NCBI RefSeq assembly: GCF_009709615.1
Contig: NZ_WJYA01000003.1
Span: forward strand, 62,001-126,000
Reading direction: 5' to 3'
Source of the DNA: Winogradskyella ouciana
GTDB taxonomy: Bacteria > Bacteroidota > Bacteroidia > Flavobacteriales > Flavobacteriaceae
DNA: 64,000 bases
The notes below the pieces were generated by a model. It saw only the letters and a list, made by a program, of their open reading frames with translations. It did no database searches and was not told the DNA's origin. Below, one piece after another: positions 1 to 8,732 of the stretch (position 1 is the first letter of the stretch; each line of letters starts with the position of its first letter). Position numbers and translations under genes: made by a program.

Positions 1-762
1 ACAATCACAGTTGCCACAAGTGGCTAGTAATCGTCCTGTACGTGCAATACCTGTTTGAACTTCATCAGCGATAAACAGTACATTATATTTTTCACAAATA
101 GCTTTAGCTTTTGTTAAATAATCTTCACTCGGAACATAAACTCCTGCTTCACCTTGTATAGGCTCAACTAAGAAACCTGCTACATTTGGGTTGTTTTGTA
201 GCGCATCTTCCAAAGCGTTAAGATTATCGTATTCAATCTTAATAAATCCTTTGGTGTAAGGTCCAAAATTCTTTCGAGCTACTGGATCATTACTGAATGA
301 AATAATCGTTGTGGTACGTCCATGAAAGTTGTTTTCGCAAACTACTATTTCTGCTTCATTTTCGTCAATACCTTTGACTTCGTAAGCCCATTTTCTACAT
401 AGCTTCAACGCCGTTTCCACAGCTTCAGCACCTGTATTCATTGGTAATAACTTATCGAAACCAAAATACTCGGTTGCAAATTTTTCGTACTTCCCTAACA
501 TATCATTGTAAAATGCACGAGAGGTTAAGGTCAACGTTTGTGCCTGATTGGTCATTGCACCAACAATTTTTGGATGACAATGTCCTTGGTTTACTGCAGA
601 ATATGCAGAAAGAAAATCGTAATACTTTTTACCTTCCACATCCCACACATACACGCCTTCTCCTCTACTCAATACTACTGGTAACGGATGGTAGTTGTGC
701 GCACCATACTTGTTTTCTAAATCGATCGCTTGTTGCGACGTTAATTGGTCTAAAACAGCCAT
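1..762 (-). CDS. rocD: Ornithine aminotransferase, N-terminal 254 residues (3' end beyond window)
   Basis: Reading leftwards from the ATG at 762, an open frame runs off the window edge. The translation begins [20 protein letters not shown] and contains the class III aminotransferase signatures [28 protein letters not shown] and [14 protein letters not shown], the last holding the PLP-ring Asp. The catalytic Lys lies beyond the edge. Known role: transfers the delta-amino group of ornithine to 2-oxoglutarate in arginine/ornithine catabolism and proline synthesis, in the cytoplasm. It is divergent from the rlmD-like gene, with a 240-bp gap in between where I see no further gene. The family call is secure. 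The choice of ornithine over other omega-amino substrates rests on overall resemblance. Confidence 0.92.
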   Translation of the reverse strand, partial: MAVLDQLTSQQAIDLENKYGAHNYHPLPVVLSRGEGVYVWDVEGKKYYDFLSAYSAVNQGHCHPKIVGAMTNQAQTLTLTSRAFYNDMLGKYEKFATEYFGFDKLLPMNTGAEAVETALKLCRKWAYEVKGIDENEAEIVVCENNFHGRTTTIISFSNDPVARKNFGPYTKGFIKIEYDNLNALEDALQNNPNVAGFLVEPIQGEAGVYVPSEDYLTKAKAICEKYNVLFIADEVQTGIARTGRLLATCGNCDC

Positions 763-976
763 TTTAATAAAATTTTAATGTGAATAAAATAACCATTCCT
801 GCTCTACCTTTATTCCTTCAAAGACTTTGCGTACCATTATTGAAGTTATGGTGTAGCCCTGAAAAAGCAGCGTGGGAGAGAAATCATCCCTAGAGGCTGT
901 AAAGTTACTAAATTCTTTGATAATTTCCAGACAAGGTAAGTCTCAATTTATATACGCAGATTAATTAAAGAAAGAA

Positions 977-984
977 TATCTTTG
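977..984 (+). promoter_or_regulatory. Bacteroidota -7 promoter element for the rlmD-like gene
   Basis: TATCTTTG matches the TAnnTTTG -7 consensus of the primary sigma factor in this phylum. It lies 18 bp upstream of the rlmD-like start codon, which implies a 5' leader of only about 12 nt. Confidence 0.5.
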
Positions 985-1002
985 CAGCCAAAATTTATCT
1001 AA

Positions 1003-2484
1003 ATGCCAAGAAGGGAACGCAACAAATTCGTAAAACGTGGACAAATTATTGAGATATTAATCGAAGACTATGCCTTTGGTGGTAAAGGTATTGGTCGCAT
1101 TAAAAATGAACATGGTGAGTTTGTAGTGTTTGTTCCCAATACCTTGCCTGGCCAACTGGTTAAGGCTCAAGTAAAAAAATCGAGCAAAAAATACGCAGAA
1201 TGTAAACTGCTCGATGTTTTAAAACCCTCGGAGGACGAAGTTGAAATGCCTTATCAAGATATTCCTGGTGCACCATACATTCAGTTACCTATTGAAAAAC
1301 AACACGAATACAAAAAGCAAAGTACGTTAGAGTTGTTTAAGCGCATAGGTGAGGTTGCTGATATTGAAGATAAGCTTGATGAATTTGTTAGTTCGCCAAA
1401 CACCTTTCATTATCGTAATAAAATGGAATATGGTTTTTCAGCCATTGGATATGATAGAGAGCTGAAAACTGACGTAGATGAATTTACATTGGGTTTTAAG
1501 CGCCGTGGACTTTGGTGGTGTGGTGAAAACTTGGAAAAGGATTCTGGTTTATTTGATGCTGATGTTGAAAACCATCTAAAAGACATTCGGGAATATTGTA
1601 AAGCTTCAGGATTGGCACCTTGGCATGCTCCTAGAAAAGAAGGTTTTTTTAGATATTTCGTAGTCCGAAAATCGTACAAAACAAATAAGTTGTTATTTAA
1701 TTTAGTGACGACTTCTCACGACTTAGATCAATTCGACTTGGATAAGTTCGCCAACTACTTAGTTGAATTGTTTGGTGACCGTGTTGCAGGTTTATTACAT
1801 ACCATTAACGACGAAATTGGTGACCGTACCATAGCTACAACCGGAAGCATTAATCTTGTGTATGGTGAGGACAAAATTGTAGAAGAATTATTGGGCTTGA
1901 ATTTTGAAATCAGTATGAAAAGCTTTTTTCAGACCAATCCTAAATGTGCAGAAAAACTCTATAGTAAAGTTGTAGAGTATGCACTTGAAAACAAAGAAGC
2001 AGTGGATAATTCGGTGGTACTTGATTTGTTTTGTGGCACAGGCACCATAGGACAAATAATTGCGAGCAAGGCGAATAATACTAAAATCGTTGGTGTGGAC
2101 ATTGTAGCTTCGGCCATTGAAGATGCCAAGGAAAATGCAAAGCGTAATGCTATTGAAGATTTAAAGTTTTATGCTGCTGATGTTGGGAAGTTCTTAACCG
2201 AACATCCTGAGTACACCAATAAAATCAGGACAATTATCCTAGATCCTGCTAGAGCTGGTATTGCACCCAAAACCCTTAAAAAAATAATAAACCTTAATGC
2301 AGAACGTTTGGTTTATGTATCTTGTAATCCTGCTACACAAGCGAGAGATACTGAGCAATTAATGGGCTCTGGTTATGAGATAAAAAAGCTGAGTTTGGTG
2401 GATCAATTTCCGCATACGGCTCATATTGAAACTGTAGTTTTATTTGAAGCCCATAATGGGCCTTTGGCAAATCGCTCAAACTAA
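1003..2484 (+). CDS. rlmD: 23S rRNA (uracil-C5)-methyltransferase, RlmD/TrmA family
   Basis: 493 residues. An N-terminal TRAM RNA-binding domain (about 10-70, with AFGGKGIGRI) precedes a class I SAM-dependent methyltransferase domain. The SAM motif VLDLFCGTGTIGQ is near 340, ILDPARAGI near 410, and YVSCNPATQARD near 440 carries the expected nucleophilic Cys. Family role: forms 5-methyluridine in 23S rRNA. Oddity: the stretch after the TRAM domain (about 72-100), where RlmD of E. coli carries three of its four Fe-S cysteines, here reads YQDIPGAPYIQLPIEKQ with no Cys, so the cluster is probably absent. The 2490 gene starts 5 nt after the stop, so the two are likely co-transcribed. Which uracil is modified cannot be read from the sequence. 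Confidence 0.88.
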   Translation: MPRRERNKFVKRGQIIEILIEDYAFGGKGIGRIKNEHGEFVVFVPNTLPGQLVKAQVKKSSKKYAECKLLDVLKPSEDEVEMPYQDIPGAPYIQLPIEKQHEYKKQSTLELFKRIGEVADIEDKLDEFVSSPNTFHYRNKMEYGFSAIGYDRELKTDVDEFTLGFKRRGLWWCGENLEKDSGLFDADVENHLKDIREYCKASGLAPWHAPRKEGFFRYFVVRKSYKTNKLLFNLVTTSHDLDQFDLDKFANYLVELFGDRVAGLLHTINDEIGDRTIATTGSINLVYGEDKIVEELLGLNFEISMKSFFQTNPKCAEKLYSKVVEYALENKEAVDNSVVLDLFCGTGTIGQIIASKANNTKIVGVDIVASAIEDAKENAKRNAIEDLKFYAADVGKFLTEHPEYTNKIRTIILDPARAGIAPKTLKKIINLNAERLVYVSCNPATQARDTEQLMGSGYEIKKLSLVDQFPHTAHIETVVLFEAHNGPLANRSN

Positions 2485-2489
2485 ATTTA

Positions 2490-3032
2490 ATGAAGAAAAA
2501 ACAATTTTTACTTCTTTTTGCATTTCTAACGATACTGTCTTGTGAACGCGACGACATCTGTGCCGAAGGTACTGCAACAACTCCTCGTCTTTTAATAGAG
2601 TTTTACGACATAAACAATCCTGATGATTTAAAAAGTGTATCCAGACTAACAGTTTATGGTGAAGGTTTACTTGACCCTAATCCTCCTGTAGCAAATGTTG
2701 ATGAAACGATTTTGTTTAATGAGAATACTACAGCCGTTGAATTACCCTTAATTGTTGGTATTGATGATGACACTACTATTACTACGCGTTTCATTCTAGA
2801 AAAGGACACAAACCTTAGGTTAGATGAAGACGACACCACACAATCTGATGTAGATATAATTGAAGTTACATATACAACAGAATTCGTGTATGTCTCTAGA
2901 GCATGTGGCTATAAAAGTATATTTAATAACCTAGATGTTAATTTAGAGGAAGACAGCTGGATAAGTGCTGTAGAAACAATAGTAACGGAAGTAGAAAACG
3001 AAAATACAGTACATGTACGCATCTTACATTAA
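2490..3032 (+). CDS. DUF6452-like lipoprotein
   Basis: 180 residues. The N-terminus MKKKQFLLLFAFLTILSCER is a lipoprotein signal with the acceptor Cys at 18. The mature part is acidic, contains Cys residues and is probably a beta-rich periplasmic or outer-membrane-anchored protein. The sequence resembles DUF6452, a family I recall as found in Flavobacteriaceae and often next to an rlmD-like gene and DUF6048. Function unknown. The following gene starts before this one ends (20-nt overlap), so translation is probably coupled. Confidence 0.75.
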   Translation: MKKKQFLLLFAFLTILSCERDDICAEGTATTPRLLIEFYDINNPDDLKSVSRLTVYGEGLLDPNPPVANVDETILFNENTTAVELPLIVGIDDDTTITTRFILEKDTNLRLDEDDTTQSDVDIIEVTYTTEFVYVSRACGYKSIFNNLDVNLEEDSWISAVETIVTEVENENTVHVRILH

Positions 3033-3756
3033 AAGCATGGCCATATTGCTGTTGTTCTCTACAATAGCTTTTGCACAAGAGGAAAAGAAAACCGTAACGG
3101 ACACTTTGGTCTATAAGCAAAAGTATGGTTTACGACTAGGTGCTGATATCAGCAAACTGGGACGTACGTTTTTTGACGATAACTACACAGGCTTCGAGAT
3201 TATGGGAGATTATCGTCTGACAAAAAAAATCTATTTGGCTGGTGAAATTGGTAATGAAGAACGGACCATAGAAAACGAAGTCCTAAATAACACCACAAAA
3301 GGAAGCTATTTTAAAGGCGGAATAGATCTTAATTTTTACAAGAACTGGCTCGATATGGAAAACATGATTTATGTTGGTTTCCGTGCTGGTGCAAGTACCT
3401 TTAGTCAAACCTTAAACAGTTACAGAGTATATGATGTCAATCATCAATATTGGAACGACGACTTATTTTCCGTTGAAGAAGGTTCAGAATTTAATGGGCT
3501 TACGGCAATTTGGGCAGAAATACAGATAGGTATAAAAGCAGAAATGTTCAATAATTTTTATGCTGGCATCAACGTACAGCTAAAGGGACTCGTCACAGAA
3601 ACCGCACCAGATAATTTAGAAAACCTTTACATCCCAGGCTTTAACCGAACATACGACAGTGGTCGTTTTGGTGTTGGCTTTGGGTTTAATCTCTCTTACC
3701 TAGTGCCAATCTTTAAAAAAGACAAAATTGTTATTCAAGAAAAAGAAGAGGAATAG
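3013..3756 (+). CDS. DUF6048-like envelope protein
   Basis: 247 residues, beginning MYASYIKSMAILLLFSTIAFAQ with a signal peptide ending at AFA-Q. An alternative ATG at 3037 (MAILLLFSTIAFAQ) gives a more typical signal peptide without the overlap. The mature protein alternates short strands with aromatic residues (GLRLGADISKLGRTFFDD, GRFGVGFGFNLSYLVPIF) and looks like an 8- to 12-strand outer-membrane beta-barrel. It resembles DUF6048. It overlaps the lipoprotein gene, so the pair may form one envelope complex (inference). The C-terminus is charged (KKDKIVIQEKEEE), unusual for a barrel, which normally ends in an aromatic residue. Its stop codon abuts a heptamer tandem repeat. Confidence 0.72.
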   Translation: MYASYIKSMAILLLFSTIAFAQEEKKTVTDTLVYKQKYGLRLGADISKLGRTFFDDNYTGFEIMGDYRLTKKIYLAGEIGNEERTIENEVLNNTTKGSYFKGGIDLNFYKNWLDMENMIYVGFRAGASTFSQTLNSYRVYDVNHQYWNDDLFSVEEGSEFNGLTAIWAEIQIGIKAEMFNNFYAGINVQLKGLVTETAPDNLENLYIPGFNRTYDSGRFGVGFGFNLSYLVPIFKKDKIVIQEKEEE

Positions 3757-3865
3757 CTAATGGCTAATGGCTAATGGCTAATGGCTAATGGCTAATGGCT
3801 AATGGCTAATGGCTAATGGCTAATGGCTAATGGCTAATGGCTAATGGCTAATGGCTAATGGCTAA
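3756..3865. repeat. Heptamer tandem repeat, 15 perfect copies
   Basis: The unit GCTAATG is repeated 15 times without error from 3756 to 3860, followed by a partial copy (GCTAA). The first base of the array is the last base of the TAG stop codon of the DUF6048-like gene. The perfection suggests recent slippage-driven expansion. It separates the DUF6048-like gene from the DinB-like gene. Confidence 0.97.
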
Positions 3866-3939
3866 ATAAACAAATCCACGACTAAACAAATAAACAATTC
3901 AACAAAAATCGCTATCTTTTCTTTATCAAAACCACTTCT

Positions 3940-4464
3940 ATGGATAAAGAAGCTATTGCGGACTTAATTGATGCCAAGCATTCTGAATTAATCTCATGGT
4001 TAGAGCAACAACCGAGCGAACATTGGACACAAGGACCAGAAGGCAAATGGACGCAAGGTCAACAAGCACTGCACTTATTACAGAGCATAAAACCCCTTAA
4101 TGACGCCTTAAGCCTACCTAAATATGTATTACGATTTAAATTTGGAAAAGCCAATAGACCAGTTAGAGACTACAACGCTATTGTAAAGCGCTACCAAGAA
4201 CGTTTAGAAGATGCCAAAGGCAAAACCTTTAAAGGCTCTCTAAACATGAAAGTACCAACAATTGCAGACAAGAAGTACATATTCAATAGACTTCAAACCG
4301 AAAGCAAGAAACTACAGTACAAAACCAAAAAAATCAGTGATAAGAATTTAGACACGGTTATACTTCCACATCCGTTAATGGGCAAAATGCCAGTACGGGA
4401 AATTATAATGTGGACTGCGTATCATGTGGAGCATCATACCGAAATTTTGAAACGACAATACTAG
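3940..4464 (+). CDS. DinB-like four-helix protein
   Basis: 174 residues with no signal peptide. The predicted helical pattern and the C-terminal HVEHHTEILKRQY, together with an earlier HLLQSIKPL, fit the DinB/YfiT superfamily of four-helix proteins, which bind metal through three His. Members include thiol-S-transferases and many of unknown function; no substrate can be assigned. It is a single gene between the heptamer array and a convergent lipoprotein gene. Confidence 0.72.
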   Translation: MDKEAIADLIDAKHSELISWLEQQPSEHWTQGPEGKWTQGQQALHLLQSIKPLNDALSLPKYVLRFKFGKANRPVRDYNAIVKRYQERLEDAKGKTFKGSLNMKVPTIADKKYIFNRLQTESKKLQYKTKKISDKNLDTVILPHPLMGKMPVREIIMWTAYHVEHHTEILKRQY

Positions 4465-4490
4465 ATCACAAGAAAAATTTAGATTACTCA

Positions 4491-4525
4491 AAAACTGGCC
4501 AATGACAAATCATAAAGCCAGTTTT
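4491..4525. terminator. Hairpin between convergent genes
   Basis: AAAACTGGC (4491-4499) pairs perfectly with GCCAGTTTT (4517-4525) around a 17-nt loop. It lies between convergent genes, but a strong U-tract is missing on both strands, so terminator function is only moderately supported. Confidence 0.45.
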
Positions 4526-4558
4526 CGTTAACCTGATTAATTGGTTTTATATAATTAT

Positions 4559-5053
4559 TTAATCTCCAATCGCTGGATTAAACATGGCAAATATACCATC
4601 TGGATTTTCTAAAACTGTCCAAACATGCAATTGCCATTGGCCTAACTCTTCATTAAAATGCCATTCATCTTCAGACCCAGTAAACCCTTCTGGTGGTGAA
4701 CCATGATTTTCAGGGTCTTCAGGTAAAACAGCATATTCAATAGCTACCATTTCCATACCACCATTTCCATCAGGCAAATAAAGAATTACTTCTGGATTTA
4801 ATAAATCGAATGTAGTGTCTATGATAGCAGGATTAATGTAATGATGTCCCATGTTTGGCACATAACCAGAAGCATCAAATCTGCCTTCATTGGTTGCGAC
4901 ATTAATATCTGCATAAGCGGATGTAGCAGTTTTTATCTGATTCACTTCTACTTCCCACGCCTCCTGATCTGGGCTGTTGTCATCATCGTTTGAACAATTA
5001 AATACCAAACAACTAATTACAACTAAACTAAAAATTTTTACTTGTGTTTTCAT
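4559..5053 (-). CDS. Lipoprotein of unknown function
   Basis: 164 residues. The signal MKTQVKIFSLVVISCLVFNC ends in a lipobox (VFNC, acceptor Cys at 20) followed by SNDDDNSPD, a run of acidic residues like the export signal of surface lipoproteins in this phylum. The mature part contains MGHHYINPAIIDTTFDLLNPEVILYLP and WQLHVWTVLENPDGIFAMFNP. The paired His and Trp residues could bind metal or haem, but I recognise no family. It is divergent from the sensor/regulator gene at 5296 and shares a 242-bp intergenic region with it, so it may be a target (inference). Confidence 0.75.
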   Translation of the reverse strand: MKTQVKIFSLVVISCLVFNCSNDDDNSPDQEAWEVEVNQIKTATSAYADINVATNEGRFDASGYVPNMGHHYINPAIIDTTFDLLNPEVILYLPDGNGGMEMVAIEYAVLPEDPENHGSPPEGFTGSEDEWHFNEELGQWQLHVWTVLENPDGIFAMFNPAIGD

Positions 5054-5163
5054 TGGAATACTTTTTTTGATTGATACAAAGCTGAAATTTAAAAGTGTTA
5101 ATGATTATAAGGGATGTTGTAAAGCTTAACACATTTGTTTCAAAGGTCCAACAAAACCTATTG

Positions 5164-5181
5164 ATACAACATGAGTTGTAT
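5164..5181. promoter_or_regulatory. Inverted repeat, possible operator
   Basis: ATACAAC, a 4-nt spacer and GTTGTAT form a perfect 7-bp inverted repeat between the divergent lipoprotein and sensor genes. It is a plausible site for an AraC-type or other dimeric regulator. No binding data can be inferred. Confidence 0.35.
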
Positions 5182-5274
5182 TCTATGAAACAATAGTGTT
5201 AGTACTATCGACTCACAATCTTCAATTTTGAAGAACAAATCTGCTTATTAAGAATTTTTAGTACCTTTTTAGTG

Positions 5275-5290
5275 GGTTTGTAAACAAACC
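5275..5290. promoter_or_regulatory. Inverted repeat just upstream of the hybrid sensor start
   Basis: GGTTTGT (5275-5281) and ACAAACC (5284-5290) are inverted around AA, ending 5 nt before the ATG of the 5296 gene. The position would let a bound protein or RNA hairpin affect initiation, for example by autoregulation. Confidence 0.35.
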
Positions 5291-5295
5291 AATAA

Positions 5296-8136
5296 ATGAA
5301 AAAGCGCTTCTCATTTTTTCTATTCATATTCGTGTTGAATTTTTTTAACGCGCAAGAGGTTTACTATTTGGATACTAAATATCCTGTTCATGATTTACAG
5401 TCTCAACTCAAAGTTTATACAGATTCATTAAACAGTTTTAGTCCAAATGATATTCTAAGAGCTGATAATCTTAGTTATTTAAAAGGCTCAGAATTACCAA
5501 GATATCTTAGTGTTGGGACAACGTATTGGGGCAAACTAGAAATTAAAGCACCTGAAAAATTGGACGATTGGACACTTCATTTTGAGGATAAACATATCGG
5601 CCCACCTGCTTGGACCAAAAGTAACGGCAAAGTAGATGTTTACGGTTTTGTGGATGGCGAGCAAATATTCCATAAAAAAACCGGTGTAGAGTATGCTAAA
5701 TCTGAACGCGATGTTGATGTGCACTGGGCGCTCAATCAAGTTTCACTATCGGATTTACCTACTAATACTCCAATCACGCTGATCATTAAAGCTCAAGGTA
5801 ATCAGATTGGTTATCCGGCATACTTTAATTTGTCTGCACGTAGTCCTTCACAACCTTATTACCACAAACTTTTTAGCTTTCAACGCAGTTTTAATCTGTT
5901 TTTCTTTGGAGTTACCTTTATGATATTTCTATACCATTTATTACAATTTTTCTACCTCAAGGAAAAAGTATATTTGTGGTTTTCGGTTTGGCTTTTATTC
6001 TGCACTTTAACTCAAGCTATGACAGTTGGGTTTATTTTAGGCTCTATTCCCGATTTTAGATTTTCCGTTTTTGTTTTAATTGCTGGCGGAATATTTTATA
6101 CATGGTGGTATTTTGGACGGTCCTTCATAAATTCTAAAATTAAATTTCCGGTTTTGGATAAAGTCATGTGGGTCATGGCGAGTTTGGTTTTAATAGAAAT
6201 TATCTTGGCATCCATTTATGGAGCCATATCACCATCTTCAGTATTTATGACCAATATTGGCTATCATTATATTTTCTTAATGATTTATTCTTTGGTAAGT
6301 TTTATCGTTTCAATTATTCTATTAACCAAGAACGATCAATTTGCCAAATACTTTGGATTTGGTTCCCTTATAGGATCTACTTTTTTAATCATTGGGCTGT
6401 TTTGGTCAATGGGCTATATTACACCCATAAAATATTTTGACCCTTATGCCACGGGAATATTTTTACAGATTATAATTTATTCATTCGGAATTGCCTACAG
6501 GCGGCAAGTGCTCAGTAAAGCTAATGAAGCCGAACGACTTGATGCTCAAAAAACCTATGCCGAAATGCAACGCGTCAAAGACTTGGACGAAGTTAAAACC
6601 AAATTCTTTGCAAATATTAGCCATGAGTTTAGAACACCTTTGTCTTTAATTTCTGGTCCGTTGCAATTTGCAAAACAATCTAAAACCACAGAGAATGGAG
6701 ATGTGGTGCTTCCAAAAAAAACAGTGGATATTATAAGTAATAATACTGGACGACTTCAAAATTTAATAGATCAGCTTTTAGAACTTTCAAAATTAGAAAG
6801 TGGAAATATTCATTTAAGCTTAAAACAAGGAGGGTTAATTCAATTTATAAAATCCATAGTGTTTTCATTTGAAAGTATGGCAGAACGTTCTAATATAAGT
6901 TTAATTACCAGCTTTCCAGAAGAAATAAACATAGCATTTTACGATAGGGATAAATTGCAGAAAGTGCTAAGTAATTTAATATCCAATGCTTTTAAGTTTA
7001 CACCCAAAGGTGGCATGGTGAATTTTTCCCTAAATTATGACGATACACACTTTACAATTGAAGTTTCTGATACAGGTATTGGCATGTCTGCAGAAGAAAT
7101 GAAGCATGTTTTTGAACGGTTTTATCGAAGCGAACGCACAGAGACAAAAGGGTCTGGTATTGGATTGGCATTGACCAAAGAAATCATTGATATACATAAC
7201 GGACAGATTAATATTAATAGCAGAAAGGATAAAGGCACCACTTTTAAGGTTAGGCTACCCTATACCATGGAGAATCTTCCTAAGGATATTTCAATGGTTG
7301 TGGATTCTAAAGCAGTGGATTATTCTGAAACCACAATAGACGATTTTCTTGATGATTCAAAGATTGTTGATCAAGTAGTTGCTTCACAACCCATGGATAA
7401 ATTAATATTAATCGTTGAAGACAATGCTGATTTAAGGGATTTTATAACGAATATATTGGGAGAAAGCTACCAATTGTTAGTAGCCGAAGATGGATTGCAA
7501 GGTGAGCGCATGGCAATTGAACATATTCCAGATTTGATATTATCTGATGTAATGATGCCAAAAAAGGATGGTTACGAAATGTGCCATTCCTTAAAACTAA
7601 ACACCAAAACGAGTCATATTCCAGTGATTCTTTTAACTGCAAAAGCAGGACACACCAATAAAATGGAGGGTTTAAATCAAGGAGCGGATATTTATTTAAC
7701 CAAGCCTTTTCATGCAGATGAACTATTGATCAACATCAAAAACCTCATTGCTAATAGAGAACGACAATGGAACTATTTCAAGGCTTCAGATCTAACAAGT
7801 GTAGATAATTTAGAACTGAGTAATTTAGACAACCAATTCTTACAAAAATCAGCAGCATTTATAAAACAAAATTTAGATAATGAAAAGTTGAGCGTTGAGG
7901 ATTTAGCAGGTGCTGTTGGCTTTAGCCGTTCACAATACCACAGGAAGCTAAAAGCTTTAGTTAATAAATCAGCAAACCAGCTGATTGTTGAAATACGCTT
8001 GAATGAAGCCCATAAGATGTTGACACAAAAGGAAGGATCCGTATCTGAAATCGCATATTCAGTGGGCTATTCCAATCTATCTTATTTCACTAAAAGCTTT
8101 AAAGATAAATTTGGTCAGTTACCAAGTAAGATATAA
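5296..8136 (+). CDS. Hybrid sensor histidine kinase / response regulator / AraC-type regulator with 7TM sensor
   Basis: 946 residues. Signal peptide 1-19 (ends FFNA-Q), an extracellular beta-domain of the 7TMR-DISM type (about 25-190), seven membrane segments (about 200-400), a HisKA dimerisation domain with FFANISHEFRTPLSLI (phospho-His near 442), an ATPase domain (about 550-660, DTGIGM and GSGIGLALTKEI), a receiver domain (LILIVEDNADL near 702, phospho-Asp near 751 in LILSDVMMPKKDGYEM) and a C-terminal AraC HTH (about 840-946). This is the one-protein two-component architecture common in Bacteroidota; the 7TM input replaces the usual periplasmic propeller. The ligand is unknown. The cytochrome c lipoprotein gene starts 19 nt after the stop and may share the transcript. 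Confidence 0.93.
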   Translation: MKKRFSFFLFIFVLNFFNAQEVYYLDTKYPVHDLQSQLKVYTDSLNSFSPNDILRADNLSYLKGSELPRYLSVGTTYWGKLEIKAPEKLDDWTLHFEDKHIGPPAWTKSNGKVDVYGFVDGEQIFHKKTGVEYAKSERDVDVHWALNQVSLSDLPTNTPITLIIKAQGNQIGYPAYFNLSARSPSQPYYHKLFSFQRSFNLFFFGVTFMIFLYHLLQFFYLKEKVYLWFSVWLLFCTLTQAMTVGFILGSIPDFRFSVFVLIAGGIFYTWWYFGRSFINSKIKFPVLDKVMWVMASLVLIEIILASIYGAISPSSVFMTNIGYHYIFLMIYSLVSFIVSIILLTKNDQFAKYFGFGSLIGSTFLIIGLFWSMGYITPIKYFDPYATGIFLQIIIYSFGIAYRRQVLSKANEAERLDAQKTYAEMQRVKDLDEVKTKFFANISHEFRTPLSLISGPLQFAKQSKTTENGDVVLPKKTVDIISNNTGRLQNLIDQLLELSKLESGNIHLSLKQGGLIQFIKSIVFSFESMAERSNISLITSFPEEINIAFYDRDKLQKVLSNLISNAFKFTPKGGMVNFSLNYDDTHFTIEVSDTGIGMSAEEMKHVFERFYRSERTETKGSGIGLALTKEIIDIHNGQININSRKDKGTTFKVRLPYTMENLPKDISMVVDSKAVDYSETTIDDFLDDSKIVDQVVASQPMDKLILIVEDNADLRDFITNILGESYQLLVAEDGLQGERMAIEHIPDLILSDVMMPKKDGYEMCHSLKLNTKTSHIPVILLTAKAGHTNKMEGLNQGADIYLTKPFHADELLINIKNLIANRERQWNYFKASDLTSVDNLELSNLDNQFLQKSAAFIKQNLDNEKLSVEDLAGAVGFSRSQYHRKLKALVNKSANQLIVEIRLNEAHKMLTQKEGSVSEIAYSVGYSNLSYFTKSFKDKFGQLPSKI

Positions 8137-8155
8137 TAATTAAAATCAATCCATT

Positions 8156-8731
8156 ATGAAATCAATTTTCGCATGTGCACTAATAATAATTCTATTTACA
8201 TGCTGTAAAAACGAACAAAAAACACAAGTTCAAGATGGGTATGAGTCAGGAGAAGTTTCTGAAGACACATCAAAAGAACACGGCAAATATTTAGTAACTG
8301 TAATGGATTGCAATACTTGCCATACGCCAAATATTATGACGGACCAAGGACCAAAACCAGATATGAGTAAGTTATTATCTGGTTATCCATCGGATAGACC
8401 AAATCCAAAATTCAATAATGAAATTGTAATGAAAGGTGTACTGTTTCCCCATCCAGATTTAACTGCCGCTATGGGACCTTGGGGAATTTCCTTTGCTGGT
8501 AACTTAACATCAGATGACACAGGAATAGGGACATGGAGTTTAGGTCAGTTTACATTAGCGATGCAAAAAGGAAAATACAAAGGTTTAGAAGGTAGTAGAA
8601 CATTATTACCACCTATGCCGTGGCAATCTTATGCAACACTCAGTGAGGCCGATATTGAAGCCATATACAACTATTTAAAATCGATTGAGCCTATTGAAAA
8701 TATTGTACCTGCACCAATACCACCAGAATAG
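8156..8731 (+). CDS. Cytochrome c lipoprotein
   Basis: 191 residues. The signal MKSIFACALIIILFTCCKN carries a lipobox Cys. A single class I haem-binding site DCNTCHTP lies near 51-58, and Met residues further on (in PPMPW) are candidate sixth ligands. The domain resembles the cytochrome c subunits (GSU/SoxX/TsdA-like mono-haem) found with periplasmic dehydrogenases; no dehydrogenase is adjacent here. It is probably anchored in the outer or inner membrane facing the periplasm and acts as an electron carrier. It follows the hybrid sensor gene closely and ends 1 bp before the convergent purC gene. Confidence 0.83.
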   Translation: MKSIFACALIIILFTCCKNEQKTQVQDGYESGEVSEDTSKEHGKYLVTVMDCNTCHTPNIMTDQGPKPDMSKLLSGYPSDRPNPKFNNEIVMKGVLFPHPDLTAAMGPWGISFAGNLTSDDTGIGTWSLGQFTLAMQKGKYKGLEGSRTLLPPMPWQSYATLSEADIEAIYNYLKSIEPIENIVPAPIPPE

Positions 8732-8732
8732 T

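Noticed and set aside
441..767. Plus-strand open frame of 108 codons
   Set aside because: It is antisense to the well-supported rocD gene on the minus strand and its translation has no protein character.
3756..3865. CRISPR array
   Set aside because: The 7-bp units are directly adjacent with no spacers, and no cas genes are present in the window.
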